Shown: in pieces, positions 13,320 through 25,408 of the stretch
How positions within the stretch are numbered: position 1 is the first letter of the stretch
How the letters are laid out: each line of letters begins with the position of its first letter
Source of the DNA: Apostichopus japonicus
Lineage: Eukaryota > Echinodermata > Holothuroidea > Aspidochirotida > Stichopodidae
NCBI RefSeq assembly: GCF_037975245.1
Contig: NC_092578.1
Location: 19,195,321 to 19,259,320, forward strand
Length of the DNA stretch: 64,000 nt
Direction of reading: 5' to 3'
Position numbers and translations under genes: made by a program
Notes under the pieces: model-generated
What the model was told of the DNA's origin: nothing
Databases searched by the model: none
The model's input: the letters and a program-made list of their open reading frames with translations, nothing else

Positions 13320-14839
13320 CGACCTGTCTTCAGCAAGGAACCAAAACGGATATCACCTGTATCTTTTTAAGCAAGTTCTATAACCTTCATATCAAACGAA
13401 TGCTTTAATGTAATAAAACGTACCCCGGTACGCAATGGAAGAAAATGTAATAATAAACTCTTTAATATCTTTCAGCTTTCCTTTTTAAGTAGTATTCCTG
13501 TAAAACATTAATAGTATACAAAAATAAAAATATCTCAATAAACAGAGTTGAAGAATAATGATGATAAACAGTTGGATTTTCCTGATATCGGTGGAGTGTA
13601 TATAGACGGGGCGGTAAAATAAACATTGCATATTATAATTGCAGAGTTTCTCTAGTGTAAATTTCATGTATACGTATTAATGAATATTCATGCTACAAGA
13701 ACAATAATATACCCTATATAATAATGGTTTGAAAAAGTTTGAAATATGAACCAATCAGATTGGAAACAATATTTCTCAAAAAACAGTGGTCTTCCGGATA
13801 TCGCAAATGTCACCGTGACGAACACCTAATTACAATCGAGAATTTGTTTTTCAAACCGAAAAGAAGACTAATGTAATAAATCAATTAACATATTATTGAT
13901 TACATAAGTAACATATCCTTTTAACAAAGTACTACTACACACACATACAGACTGACAGATAATGTACTTACATAACTGTATATTGACTTTATATAATTGA
14001 GCTGCAGGCTGGTTTTTATTGGCAAACAAAAAGAAGGAAAGAAAAAGAATTGATTTACTTGCGACAAAAGTAGAATACCCCCCCCCACCCCATATTTGAG
14101 CATAACGTTAGATTTAAAACATTTTGAGTTGATTTTGGTATAAGTTTGATACAAACAATTCCATCAGAGGTAACTATGAGAGGTCACTACTGATTTTAAA
14201 TAAGTTGTAATCTGGGTTTCATTGGCACTAATAATAATTGCACTAATAATAGGACAGTTGTGTATGACTCCAATATGGAAGGATTGAACATGTTTATGTG
14301 CTACTGTTGTTAGTTACTAATATTTTTGTTGTTATTTTTGTCCGGGCCAACCATTAGTGATGAATAAATGTTGATATCATTTCTACGACTTAGCCAAATA
14401 TGTCGCAGACATTTTACAGAACACTAGGACAACACCGATTACAGGTACCCGACCATGCTTGAGTTAAACGGCAACTATATACTTATCATCTGTTGTACAA
14501 TATATATGATACATGCTTTAAGCATTTACAAAACAAACGTTGTTATACAGCTTTCTTGCAATGGCCATCCAAAATTACATGTTTCAAATATGTTTCAAAT
14601 GCGTATCAATTGTGAATAAAGTGAACTGTTAACTTTACATTAAAACATGTAGCAGTTTGTCAAACTTTATAGATACATCACAGAAGCAGTCAATTCGTAT
14701 ATCTTTGTAATCAGCGCATGCGCAGAGAATGTACACTAAACTTCCAAATCGAAACAACCACATCCTTGCTGCATGTATCGGCTATCAACGGTGAATTCCG
14801 AAAAGTTGATTTTTCAAGTCCTTATAAAGGACAGTATCT
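13320..14839. other. gene-free AT-rich stretch
   Basis: No gene was seen. It may be the 3' flank of the BOK-like gene read on the minus strand, or part of its last intron if the final exon lies further left. A run of nine C at about 14080 and short AT-rich words are the only structure noticed. Confidence 0.4.
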
Positions 14840-15004
14840 TCATCGCATCCACTTTTCTAAACTGCCTGCAAAGAAAAAATGATAGAAAACGGTATGAATT
14901 ATAATAAACAAAATAGTAATGCACACATAAAAGAAAATGTACAACCAAGAGTTGCAATGCGGTGATGTTGTAAAAAAATAAACAGGGTGGAGACCGGATG
15001 GGCT
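14840..15004 (-). CDS. candidate last exon of the BOK-like gene (membrane tail)
   Basis: This is a low-confidence proposal. Bcl-2 family proteins usually have a short exon after the BH2 intron encoding a C-terminal membrane anchor. On the minus strand, an AG at the end of a GAG triplet just before 15004 would splice in phase 0 to the upstream exon. It would give 54 further residues containing a strongly hydrophobic run (LYIFFYVCITILFIIIHTVF) followed by a short basic end and a stop. Against it, the sequence before the AG is a poor polypyrimidine tract. A much better acceptor (TTTTTTCTTTGCAG) lies at about 14864-14877 inside the frame but does not keep phase. No transcript evidence is available. 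Confidence 0.2.
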   Translation of the reverse strand, partial: SPSGLHPVYFFTTSPHCNSWLYIFFYVCITILFIIIHTVFYHFFFAGSLEKWMR

Positions 15005-15238
15005 CTCGTTTGTTAAGAATTTTAATCTTGATAGACTATAGACTGAGGCGCAAAGCACAAAGCGTATATCAATTTCAAATATTGACAAATCTTAAAATAA
15101 CGTTTAAGAGTTACACCATGCAGGGCGCTGGGATCACGTTCCTCTGTTGCATACACAGCGCGCAACACGGGTGTACCCCAAAGATCTGCTTTATTGGCTC
15201 CAATTATAGCATGCTATAGCTAGGAAAGTGATTATGAA

Positions 15239-15465
15239 ATCGACCTGCCACGGTCGTAAATCGACCTCAAGCACAACGATTAGCCTGCATAGCTTCTTAA
15301 CACTTTTAGGCTCTTGTGTAAACACTTTGTGGAAATATGTTCATGACTACAGCGAAGTTTATCATACAGCGTTCACACAAAGACCCTCATACAAGAAAAA
15401 ATATGTGGCAGGTGTTGCAGACTAATTGGTAAAAAGAGGTCATTTTACGACCAAGGCAGGTCGAT
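15239..15465. mobile_element. short inverted-repeat element (MITE-like)
   Basis: A 227-bp segment bounded by 22-bp inverted ends, ATCGACCTGCC then CGGTCGTAAA at the left and TTTACGACC then GGCAGGTCGAT at the right (15444-15465), with one mismatch. No clear target duplication and no coding frame were found, so the superfamily is undetermined. Confidence 0.55.
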
Positions 15466-17021
15466 TACGTAATCTCAAGAAACTTTTCCATGATAGCGTG
15501 AAATAGTTGGGGTCTACTCTATACAGAAGACCTTCAATATGTGATTTGACTAAGTCTCAAGACTCAAACCCCTTTGAGACTGTTATTTTGCTGCTAAGTC
15601 TATATGGAAATTTTGGGTAACTTCACAAGCTTTCCATGTAGATAACCCTCTCGCAATGTATTCACACGCATCCGTTACCCAGCTCGTTATTCCAGTGAAG
15701 AATATATCTGGTGTGGCCAAGAAAACTGCTATGCAAAATATACACGTTACTGCATAAATGGGAAGATGTATTGCATTTTGTACATATTTCCTGTGCCAAC
15801 AGTTTATGTACAAAAAGTCAATTGGGAAGGCTAACCGTCCGCTACATAAAACGGAAACAAACAATATTTTCCTGTATACATACACCTCCAAACATTGGCA
15901 GATCGTGACGTGAACAAAATTTACCAAGCTTTGATTTGAATTTTGATATGAAACTTGCTACAAGGGTGAGACTTCCATGTATGCTAGCAGGCTGTTCTTA
16001 TTCCATAACAACTCCCCGATGCTATATAGCCTCTGTAGGTTGCAGTAGAAAAGCTTACACCCCCTTCTTGAAGCAATTTACTAACTAATACCACCAACAT
16101 ATCCTCTGTATCTTATATATAAACAAAACACGTTACGACAAGTGACCCATTACGCTCTTTTGTTCATAAAAACCCGGCTTGATTTAACTCGATCGCTTAC
16201 GTAAGACTATGTAATGACCGGCCATTTGTGATGCAAATCTTACGAGAAGTGGGTGTAAATCCCATTCCGCGATGGTTTTCTGAAAGTATCCTGATTAGAT
16301 GTTCGGTAATAAATGTAAACAATTCTTATCAAACAAAAAATCTACTGTACTGTTGTTATACGATAAGCTGTTTATATTATTAAGTATCGGTATTTGCATT
16401 GAGACGATGGCTTTGTGTAAACGCAACTTTACGTAATAAAGCAACAAACCGGGGTTTGGGAGTGCCGGGTCGTTAGAAAAATAGGTAAGTTATAAACATT
16501 CTTCTTAGTTACCCATAAGCTTATATTTAGAAAATAAAATTTACCTGTGTTTGCAAATAACTTTTCATGCGATTGGTCAAAAATTTCTGAAAGCCAAAAA
16601 TATGAAGAAAAACGTCTCCTTACATATTAATCATGATAGCTTTGCAGGTAAGTTATACCAGATTTTGTAATCTGTGCTAATTTACATTTCTTTTAAATTA
16701 CAAAACTGAAATGAAAAAAGAAACCCGCGGATACTTCCTTTCACCAAAAGGGGCATTTATTGAAGTATACATGTAAAAGTGTTTTGCCACGGTTTGTATT
16801 GACGCCCTCAAACAAAGAATACACGAGTTGCTTCCTGTTGGCCATTTTGTCTTGCTGTTTGCCCATATTATCCTAAAGATATAACACTTATCTCTTCTTT
16901 CTTTGGGGGGGGGGGGGTAACAGTATCGTAATCTTTATTTATTTTTCGAGGGGGAAGAGGCCGGGTTGGCTGAGGTGGCCTGCAATGTTTTCTTTTTTAT
17001 GAAGCAAAATTAAAATCTTAC
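15466..17021. other. probable intron of the BOK-like gene
   Basis: On the minus strand this follows the splice donor at 17021. No exon-like conserved frame was recognised in it. A minus frame at about 15583-15790 includes a hydrophobic run (LPIYAVTCIFCIAVFL), but its best acceptor does not keep phase. A poly-G run of about 12 lies at 16906-16917. Confidence 0.4.
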
Positions 17022-17630
17022 CCAACCTCCATTCTCCTCAATCCAGGATTGTACATTATCTTTCTCCATAATCATTGAAGTCCAAGATAACAAACTTTCG
17101 ACCATGTTAGGAAGTTCTCGGTCCACACACATGACAGCCATTTGAGCTGAACAATCGACTAAAGTCACTATTTTCCACCAAGATACATCATCATCTTCAA
17201 ATAGAGTATCAGCTATATAAAGAAATGTTTCCAATAAAGTATGTTTTGAGATATGTAAATTAGTTAATGTGTCAAGTAAATCCAATTCCACAAGGATCGC
17301 TCTAACCATAGCATCTTTCTCTGTACTATACAACGTCGTATGATAAGGGCAAATTTCAGAGCCAACACTACTTGCTGCATGTATATTTAATCCGAGACGA
17401 TCGGGCCTATCCACGCCAAAGTCCGCCAGTTTTAAAACCATATAGGCTTCAATGAAATTCCCGGTGATGTTTTCCGTCATGTTGTCTAGATTGGTTTCTC
17501 CTTGTAACATTGCACACAGTGGTATATTCCTTGGGAACACGTTATCACAATAAAATGGCCGCCTTCTTCTGGATTCGTATGTTGCATACTTCGGCGTGAT
17601 GAGATCGTGGCTGTTCTGTTTTATCCCCAT
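17022..17630 (-). CDS. BOK-like Bcl-2 family protein, main coding exon
   Basis: Bcl-2 family members control mitochondrial outer-membrane permeability and apoptosis. This exon encodes 203 residues from an ATG at 17630. Residues 124-203 match the family: LHIS at 125-128, a BH1 region at about 141-160 (LFEDDDVSWWKIV, where the usual NWGR is SWWK), AVMCV at 165-169, and a textbook BH2 ending WIEENGGW at 196-203. The spacing and the LHIS and AV.CV words resemble BOK most. The BH3 position (about 108-122, AILVELDLLDTL) lacks the usual Gly-Asp pair. The last Trp codon is followed at once by GTAAGA, a donor in phase 0, which is the conserved family intron in BH2, so a short membrane-anchor exon is expected further left. 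The N-terminal 100 residues include an Arg-rich patch (21-24) and are not recognisable. BAK/BAX-like or anti-apoptotic identity is not excluded. Confidence 0.85.
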
Positions 17631-17659
17631 GGAAGTTAAATTCTTTAAGTTCCTATTTC

Positions 17660-18080
17660 GTCCTTTGCAATTTGTTAAAGTTGCTCTCTAGATATCTGAG
17701 ATATTTTCGAGCAATTCAATAAGCTGTAGTGTAAAGCAATGTGACTGTATGCCTACAGCGCGAAAGTGACACACTAAAATCCGTATTATGTATCTCTCCG
17801 AAAACACGGTCGTGGCTTGTGAATCACATCTGTAATTTTCCAAGATTGTTAAACCGCAGCGTCCTTTGTAATTTGTAAAAGTTGCTCTCTATAGATATCT
17901 GTGATATTTTCGAGCGATTCCATAAGCTATAACGAAATGTGACAGTAGGACTACAACGCGAAAGGAACACACTAAATCCGTAATATTTATTTTCCAGGAA
18001 GACTTAGTCTAGTAGCCGCTTGTGATGTGACATATGAATCACGTCTGTCTGTAATTTTCCAACATTGTTAAACAGCTGTA
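17660..18080. repeat. 201-bp tandem duplication upstream of the BOK-like gene
   Basis: Two adjacent copies, about 17660-17860 and 17861-18080, share GTCCTTTG, AAAGTTGCTCTCT, GATATTTTCGAGC, AACACACTAAA-like words and CTGTAATTTTCCAA. They begin about 30 bp upstream of the ATG on the minus strand, so they occupy the likely promoter and 5' UTR. The copies have diverged by substitutions and small indels. Whether they carry duplicated regulatory sites cannot be told from sequence alone. Confidence 0.8.
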
Positions 18081-21000
18081 GCACGCGTTATGAGGGTGTC
18101 GCAACATGATAGCACCAATCAAAATAGATCTTAGAAAAGCTTTGGGGTGTCAGCCAATCGCTGCCAAGCACCCTTAATCAACATGTCTGCTCCCATGGAT
18201 GAAAACATATTCAATGAATCTGTGTACTGTGTACATTATCATATATGTGCTGCCCACGACGTTCAGTGAAAAGAGTAGTGCAGTGGAAGAGAATGGCGAC
18301 TTCCAGCCCGACTCCAAGCGTGTATAGCTGAGTTGAAGAAGCATTTTTCACACTCAGTAAACAGAGAAATGGCGAGTTTTCGTATCGGGCCCATGTCCGA
18401 ATTTCGATATAGCCTACCTAGCATAGTAGTACTAGTAGTAGGTTAGTAATGATATAGTAAAGCCTAAAGGCTTCACAATTGAAGCACCTTCGTAATTGAC
18501 GCACCTTCAAATATTATTAGCAACGATACAGCTGGCAACCTAAACTTTTTGCAACCAAGCAGAGTTACATATTGGATGAGTATTAATCCATTTCATGTAT
18601 ATGCAGATCAGATTGTTTTTTTTTTTTAAGTTTTAACACCCTCCCCCCACCCCCTACCCCCTCAGTTTTGCCCATTTTTGGGGTATTTGGAAATCTTACT
18701 CCCTAAACATAACCAATATTACCTCAGTATGATATCACCACTCTCTGGGACCAACCTGTCTGAGCTTAGGGGCTCAGAGCATAGCAAACAGCATCCAAAG
18801 GCAATGAATGTATTTCTTAGGCCTATATAAGTACAGTTAGCTTATCGACGAATGTGTCAATTTAGGGATATGAAAGAACTTGACACGGCAGACATTTTGT
18901 AGTCAAATTCAGCTCAAGTTTACGTTACGTAGGCACAGAACAATAAATATATTGAGAATATTATATTTATGAGGAACTGCACATATAAAAAAGGTACAGT
19001 TGAGTGAATTGGATTTTTTGTTGATAGACATCGTTAATCAAATCCTGAAGTGCGTCAATTATGAGCCCACCATGCTACTAGCATTTGTTTGTTGCCATCA
19101 TGATAAATTACAGTATGTCCATGGTGGGTGCTTAGCATGAACCAAGATATTTGGAGCAAATATGTTGTTATTCCACCATTAGCAATCTTTGACTTTCTTT
19201 GTGTATTATTTTGTACGCTGTTGTTTCATACACATTATGGTCACAATTGCAACCACAAGCTTTCCTCTGGCAAGTAAAAATGTTAATCCTCTCAGTTTGG
19301 TCACTGCATGGACCGGTGTTTGTTCAATCATCTGTTGGCAACATTTTCAGACATTATATGAGAAGTAATGGAATAATTCCCCCTATGACAGTGACCAAAA
19401 CTACATAGGATCAAGCAAATGATCACAATAACTTTGAAAAGCAACTCAATGTGTATTGCAATTCAAGTCACTTGAGAAAGCACAGTATGCAAGCAGAATA
19501 ACAATTCACACCTTGGTTGTTCAATGTTGATGAAGAAAAGGGGAGGGGGAGGGGTATGGCAGAAAAGGTTTGTAGATATTTTTGCTCATGCTGCTGTCAT
19601 TAATTATCATATTCTGCCACCTAATCATACAGTTAATCAAGAGGAAGCTTGATACTAGTGACTAATAAATTTTAAGCAACATTAAAATAAATAACCTATC
19701 TTAAAATGAAAATGCTATATATATGCCTGTTGCAAATCACAGGTGCTGTATGTTCTGTACATTTATTGATCCATTTAGTCTAAAAAGGGTTTTTTTCACT
19801 GTGAAAAGGTATTTGTTGTGGCATAAAATAGTTATCAAATATCTATCTTCTGAACATTGCAGTAAATGAACTCAACCATTGTATGTTAAACATTCTGTGG
19901 TTTCAATGAGTCTTGAATGTCAATTAACATTTTCCTTTCTGTCAAGTCAGTATACAAAGACCTGTTTTGTTTAATTAACAAGAAATATGTTGCATGGTGT
20001 CTGGATCAAAACACAACAGCAAACCTCAAATTTATGTGCATTTCGTGTATCGCATTTTGTAGTTTTTGACAGTACTTTGCCATGACAAATGTATCTTGGA
20101 AATACTATAGCTGGTTGTGTTTCAGTTTGACAAAATCCTTTGCATGTAAATTCTCATTTCCTTTTCATATGTTAATAAGTATGTGTGCTTGCTTACTTCT
20201 ACTGCAATCTAGTTGCTGGCAAAAACAGAGATGTATTTTGTTATTGTAGTGATATCACAGCCTATTAGTGGTAAATAAATGCAATACTTGAATCTGGTAA
20301 CATTGCAGCAAGAGGACTTTACTTGGTGCTTTCAATAAACTCAAGTCGCAATTTATAATGGCATTTGATTGTTTATTTCATTGACTATTTTTCACAGATG
20401 AATGGAAATCTCCTTTCATGACATGATCTTTATTAGTGAAGAGACTGAAAACTTGTCATGGTGATGCTATCACATAATTTGATGTTGTTACAACTATGTC
20501 ACAAAGCTATTGCATTCTTCGGACACGGTAACCAACAAACCATGATGCTATCACATTGAATATTCAGATAAGGTGATGAACAATTCAAACTCTCGATTGA
20601 TTGGGGGATGGGGGGGGGGGGGCATTGCAACCACCCTTTACACAGTAACTCTGTCAGCATTTTACCGCAAATACTGAGCAAAAAATTGTGGGTATGTCTC
20701 CTCCCCCCACCTACACCTTCAACAGCCTTCCTCATGCCAAACAAGGCGCAACCATGAAAGTTAAAAAAAGGAAATGCTCAGGCAAACTCTTCTATGCACC
20801 AAACATCAGTATACTACTGGGAAAGGGGGTGGGGTGAGGTCAACCTTTCAGAATTTGGTCTGGTAGGATAAAACATTTCAATAGCTAAGGCTTAGAAAAA
20901 GGCAAGGTTATGCATGTTACATTAAAGCAAGCAAAGAGGTATAAAGATTTCTCTGAAATTCTGAATGTAAATAGAGTGTAAAGAAATTCTAAATTTAAAC

Positions 21001-21349
21001 AAACAAGGTTGCCCTCTGTTAAATGTAAAATTAAATTGTGCCACATTTGCATGCCATTTGAACCAGGCAAAGACTATAAACAATAGTGAGTCCCATCTGT
21101 GGTCTTGTAGCAACAACAAAAGTTCAATGTCAACCATGATTTTGAAATTCTTAAGACTCATTTTTCATAAACAAGGGCCAGTGCCCAGTTCTAGAAGATG
21201 CACAATCACCGTATACATTGAATTTAAGGATATTAGCATGTTGAGAGTGGGGAGAATGAGTCGGCTTGTTAGGGGGAGATGAGATCACACAAATATTGAG
21301 GTGTTTGCCAATGAAGGGTTTTCCAAGTTGGCAAAAGAATTTTGTAGTT
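18081..21349. other. gene-free stretch
   Basis: No gene was recognised in 3.2 kb. The segment at about 18180-18400 is relatively rich in CG dinucleotides and could include the distal promoter of the BOK-like gene. Poly-T (about 18616) and poly-G (about 20611-20621) runs occur. The short frames at 19.2, 20.5 and 20.9 kb resemble no family. Confidence 0.5.
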
Positions 21350-21747
21350 GTTTCTTTGTTAAATTTCCTCATGTTAAGAATCACTCTAGCTGCGCTATTT
21401 TGGACAACCTGTAGCTTGTTTATTAAACGTTTGGGGAGACCAGCTAAGACAGCATGACAACATTCTAGACGAGATGTGACAAAGGCATGAGACGGTGGTT
21501 CAGCAGTTCTGGTATCAAGTGACTTCCTTATGGCATTGATGTTGTGCAAGCGATGGTAAAGTATGCTGCCCTACAGATTGATGTTTAAGATAAAGTCAAG
21601 AATGATACCGAGGTCACGTACTGATGATGAGGATTCAACAACGCCACCCCCACTTGGATTTGTGTGGGGAAGTTACAAGTAGATCAGTCTTGTCATCATT
21701 CAGTTTGAGGTGGTGAACTTTCATCCATAAATGTAAGTCTGGTGGAG
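21350..21747 (-). mobile_element. CR1/L2-type LINE reverse transcriptase remnant
   Basis: Read on the minus strand this gives the familiar C-terminal reverse-transcriptase region of CR1/L2/Jockey-type non-LTR retrotransposons. It begins WMKVHHLKLNDDKTDLLVTS, followed after a frameshift (near 21650) by SVRDLGIILD and after a stop (at about 21576) by LHNINAIRKSLDTRTAEPPS, then HAFVTSRLECCHAVLAGLPK and LQVVQNSAARVI. The frameshift, internal stop and truncation at both ends show a dead 5'- and 3'-truncated copy. Homology fades below about 21350. Endonuclease and the 3' tail are not present. Confidence 0.85.
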
Positions 21748-23287
21748 GTCAAAGGTCATTTGGGGTTCTTTTGGAAAGTGTTTGGCTGTATGATATCTGT
21801 TGATGGAATTGAACCACCTGCTGAATGAATTCTGCATCACCAGAACAGATTATATAATTGCCTAACAATTTCCAAAAGAAAGAAATCAATTTAGTTTATG
21901 TTACTGTCACCTTGAATTTACAACTGAAGTCCTATTTTGGAGTCTAATGTCATAAAACCAAATTGTCCCTGGATACAATTGCTGCACACAGCACATAGGG
22001 AATGAAACTTTGGAGAACCATTAGCAGAGGATTGAATGTATGAATATGATGCATCAGTCATGGTTGTGGAGTAAATCTCCACTTTTTGGAATATACATTG
22101 CATCCAACACAAGCCCACAGAGTTTGAGAAGACTATCAGGAGAAGAATAATCTTGTGCAGACAATGTTATTCATGGCCAATCACAAATTTCAACGAATAT
22201 TATTTATAACATGAAGGACTAGACTATGCAATTTCAATGAGTTTACACAGGTGGGTACCAATACATTTCAACATCTCAAACAAACCCTAGGCCCTAATGT
22301 TAGTATTCAACCTACCATATTTTTTAAATATCCTGGGAAAATATAGGATGTAGGAATAATTACTATCCTCTTGTTTGAACAAACTTGAAAGAAAAAAAAT
22401 TACATAGCCTAGGCCTACCTGCATGGAAGATGATCCAGACGAATCTTCAATTGATCCTGCATCATGAGTTTCTTTTTCAGATAATTAGGCCCTATAAATG
22501 TTATAGTGGTCTGCGTAGGCACCTAACAAGCTCTCTAAACGCTTACATTCAGTGTTAGGCCTAGAGCCTACTCCAGTCTCTGTCTTGAACTTGAAGTCAC
22601 ATGGACAAGTTGTGTACTTAACGCACTAACTTAGGCCGACATTGATTATACTGTGTAAATCTTCTGCTTGTCACATCACTAAAATTGGGACGGGTCGACA
22701 TAAGTTCACATGGGCGCAGACATGTTGTGTATCCAGGAAATGCTTGTGATTGACTGAAACCCCAAGCTTTCATAAGATCTGTTTTGATTGGTGCTAACAT
22801 TATGTGACCCCATCGTGCTGGTTGTGATCACTGACCTCTCCAGTGGTTGTGATCGGTCAATGACAAAATTCCCATAGAAATTGAAAGTAGGAAGAATGAC
22901 GTGATACGACATACAATGAAGCCACTCATCTAACTAATGCCGCTTTGTTTGTTCCGCATATACATAGAGATACAAAAACAGTGCAGTAATGGTATATACA
23001 GGATACTAGAAAAAAAACATGAAATGTTTATCAAAGCTAGTAACCCTAAAGAAAAAGAAAGAAAATAACAGAACAAAGTATGAAAGAAAAACAAAATGTA
23101 CAAAACAAAATTGACAATAATATCAATCACGGTACTTGGAAGTTAGATAACTCTTTAGTTTATACCTAAATGGAGCAAATGATTTCGAAAGTCTAATACC
23201 AGTTTGGAGATTATTCCATATTTTATAATAGTAATTATATAGCAGAAACTTTCCATGTTTAGAGCGGTGTCTAGTGACAGAGAATAG
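21748..23287. other. gene-free stretch
   Basis: Nothing coding was recognised. The sequence is ordinary AT-rich intergenic DNA with no clear repeat structure. Confidence 0.5.
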
Positions 23288-23730
23288 CAGTGCTGCCAAG
23301 TCACCCGCTTTGGGCGGGTGTCACCCGCACTTTCGGGTCGTCACCCGCCCACCTGTCCGAATCTCCCGCATTTTCCAAAAAACGCCCACAGTTTTTCCTG
23401 TGAACGTGTATCATTACTAGCGTGAAATTCATTTCATCACACCAAAATGCGAATTATCTCAGAACCGCCAGGATCGGAAATTACTCAAAGCCGATCGTGC
23501 TAAATATGCCCGGCTGAAAGCAACGTTACCTATACGATTGAGACAGTATAGATTCAGCTTAGATGACCCGGGAAGTGATGTTTCCGGCCATCTGAGGGGC
23601 CGTAAGATCCCAAAATTTTCTTGTACGCTTCGCGCCAACCCATGGTGGCGCTCCGCTTAGATGGTGTACGTAAGCAACAGCACCAGACAATTTTCACCCG
23701 CCTAAAAAACATCTGACCTTGGCATCTCTG
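23288..23730. mobile_element. possible TIR element
   Basis: The ends CAGTGCTGCCAAG (23288) and CTTGGCATCTCTG (ending 23730) are inverted with two mismatches, and GAATAG flanks both sides (23282-23287, 23731-23736). The 6-bp repeat is shorter than the 8 bp expected for hAT, so the class is uncertain. The left part has tandem CACCCGC words. The segment from about 23565 to 23668 is another copy of the shared module (GTTTCCGGCCATCTG, GTACGCTTCGCGCCAACC, GGTGGCGCTCCGCTTAGAT). Confidence 0.5.
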
Positions 23731-24597
23731 GAATAGTACATTTGTTCTCGTGACGTTTGGGATATCTGACCCAAATCTTGGGTGTACAATATTTCGAAAG
23801 ACACGAGGCAGTGCAAGTATTTGTAAGGAAAAGTACACATTTCGTGCCCAGCTGACCCACTTCCTGTCTCCACTTCCCACCTCTCCTGCCTTTCGTTATG
23901 GAAGAAACTACTTGAGTTTCCCCGTGCCAATAAACCCATTGACGGGCCATTGCCTGCTGACCTTGGGTAGGCTATTGTTCACATGAACCTCACCAACGCC
24001 CATCCAGGGACGTAACCAGGGGGAGCAATGGGAGGGGTCGCCCCCCCCCCTTGAGTACCCCGTAGCTCTTTCCCACCTTTGTTTTCTCCACACCTTTCTG
24101 TCTTTGTCCTTCTCTAATTTATTCTCTTCCCTTAATCCTCTCTTTGTCCCTGTACAGTTAATCTCCTATTCCCCTGTTGGTTTCTTTCTTTCTTCTCTTC
24201 ATCCCTTGTCCACTAATCATCTTACATCTATCTCTTTGTGTTCACCATATTCATTAACCTGTCTGTTTTCTGTGCGTCTTTGTCCCTTCTGTTATACTCT
24301 TACTTGTCATTTAGCATCTGAAGGTCTTGCTTGGATCGAAACATCAGACCATCTTACTTTTACAAATTCCCTTACACAGGCTTTTTAGAGGATAATTAGC
24401 TAATTGTTAACAGTTTTGTTTTATTTTGGTTATCATATATCGAAAGTTTACCAAAAATATGCAAATACAAAATGCAGTTCCATACTTTCTTTTTACGGTC
24501 GAATCTTTTCATTGATATTGAAACGATAGTATCCAGACCTACTTAATATTCTGCTTGGTATGCTGTGAGGGGAGATGAATACTAATGTTGCTAAGCA
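23731..24597. other. gene-free stretch with TE fragment
   Basis: No gene. At about 23997 the words CAGGGACGTAACCAGGGG followed by a C-run look like one end of another hAT-type element whose other end I could not find. The rest, to about 24400, is pyrimidine-rich (TCTCTTT-type) and makes a spurious Ser/Leu/Pro-rich frame. Confidence 0.4.
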
Positions 24598-24691
24598 TAG
24601 TAACCATGACATTTAATAAGATACGGAAATTTTCCACCTCATTATCTCGAGATGGAAATTTCCGTTACCTATTAAAATGTCATGGTTAACA
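24598..24691. repeat. foldback hairpin of about 94 bp
   Basis: The left arm GTAACCATGACATTTAATAA is matched by the inverse ATTAAAATGTCATGGTTA, and both arms continue inward through CGGAAATT and AATTTCCG toward a centre containing CTCGAGAT. This is either a tiny foldback transposon or a fossil palindrome. No coding role. Confidence 0.75.
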
Positions 24692-24845
24692 TCATGAATA
24701 TTAATTTCAAACTAAGGAATCGCACCTAGTTTGGACAATTTTTTTCTATACTGTAGTGTTATGTTCCGCTTCAGAGCACTCGAGTTGTCAGTACGAGCAG
24801 TATCAGGTCAAGATTATAGGGACTGTTTGTACTGACACTACCAGT

Positions 24846-25213
24846 CAGTGGCGTAGGAAGGTACTTTTGGGTGGGGGGGGGCTGAAGACTGATGGCCGGC
24901 CTGGGGGAGGGGTCTGAGGGGAGGGGGTGTCCCCCTCCCCTTTGGAATTATTTTGCATTTCCAGGTGGCCTCAGATGCAATTTGGTGCAATATAGCACAC
25001 TTCAAAACCCACTCTATTTTGTAAATAATTTTGCATTTTCACCTGGCCTTAAATGCAATTTGGTGCTCCAAATGAGATTTTTTTTCTCATTTGGAAATGA
25101 AAAAGGGGTTTTCTGACCTGCGGAGCGGGGGGGGGGCGGAATGATACTTCCGCCCCACCATATTTTTCACTGGGGGGCTGGCGCCCCCCAGCCCCCCGGT
25201 TCCTACGCCCTTG
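24846..25213. mobile_element. hAT-type MITE with perfect 8-bp TSD
   Basis: A 368-bp element starting CAGTGGCGTAGGAAGGTAC and ending GGTTCCTACGCCCTTG (inverted with a few changes). It is flanked by CTACCAGT on both sides (24838-24845 and 25214-25221). The inside is rich in G and C runs, including CTGGCGCCCCCCAG, and has no transposase frame. A direct repeat ATTTTGCATTTCCA / ATTTTGCATTTTCA with CAATTTGGTGC occurs inside. Confidence 0.9.
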
Positions 25214-25408
25214 CTACCAGTGCTTTAAGAGCATGCTATTGGAGTACAGTTTAGAGAGGCATTAGCATTAGGAAATTGTCCCAACTGGCTGGGAAACGGC
25301 AAACGTAGACTTTTGATATCATTATTTAACGAAGCGATCGATCCTATAATGGAGTTAGAAGAGAACTCCATGATCCTATAGAGCAGTGTGGTAGCAAGTA
25401 CTTTGATC

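Noticed and set aside
15583-15927. 114-codon minus frame with a hydrophobic segment, considered as the Bcl-2 anchor exon
   Set aside because: Its only good acceptor puts the hydrophobic stretch out of phase with the BH2 exon.
23554-23986. Several overlapping 80-108-codon frames on both strands
   Set aside because: They overlap each other and the shared transposon module, and none resembles a protein family.
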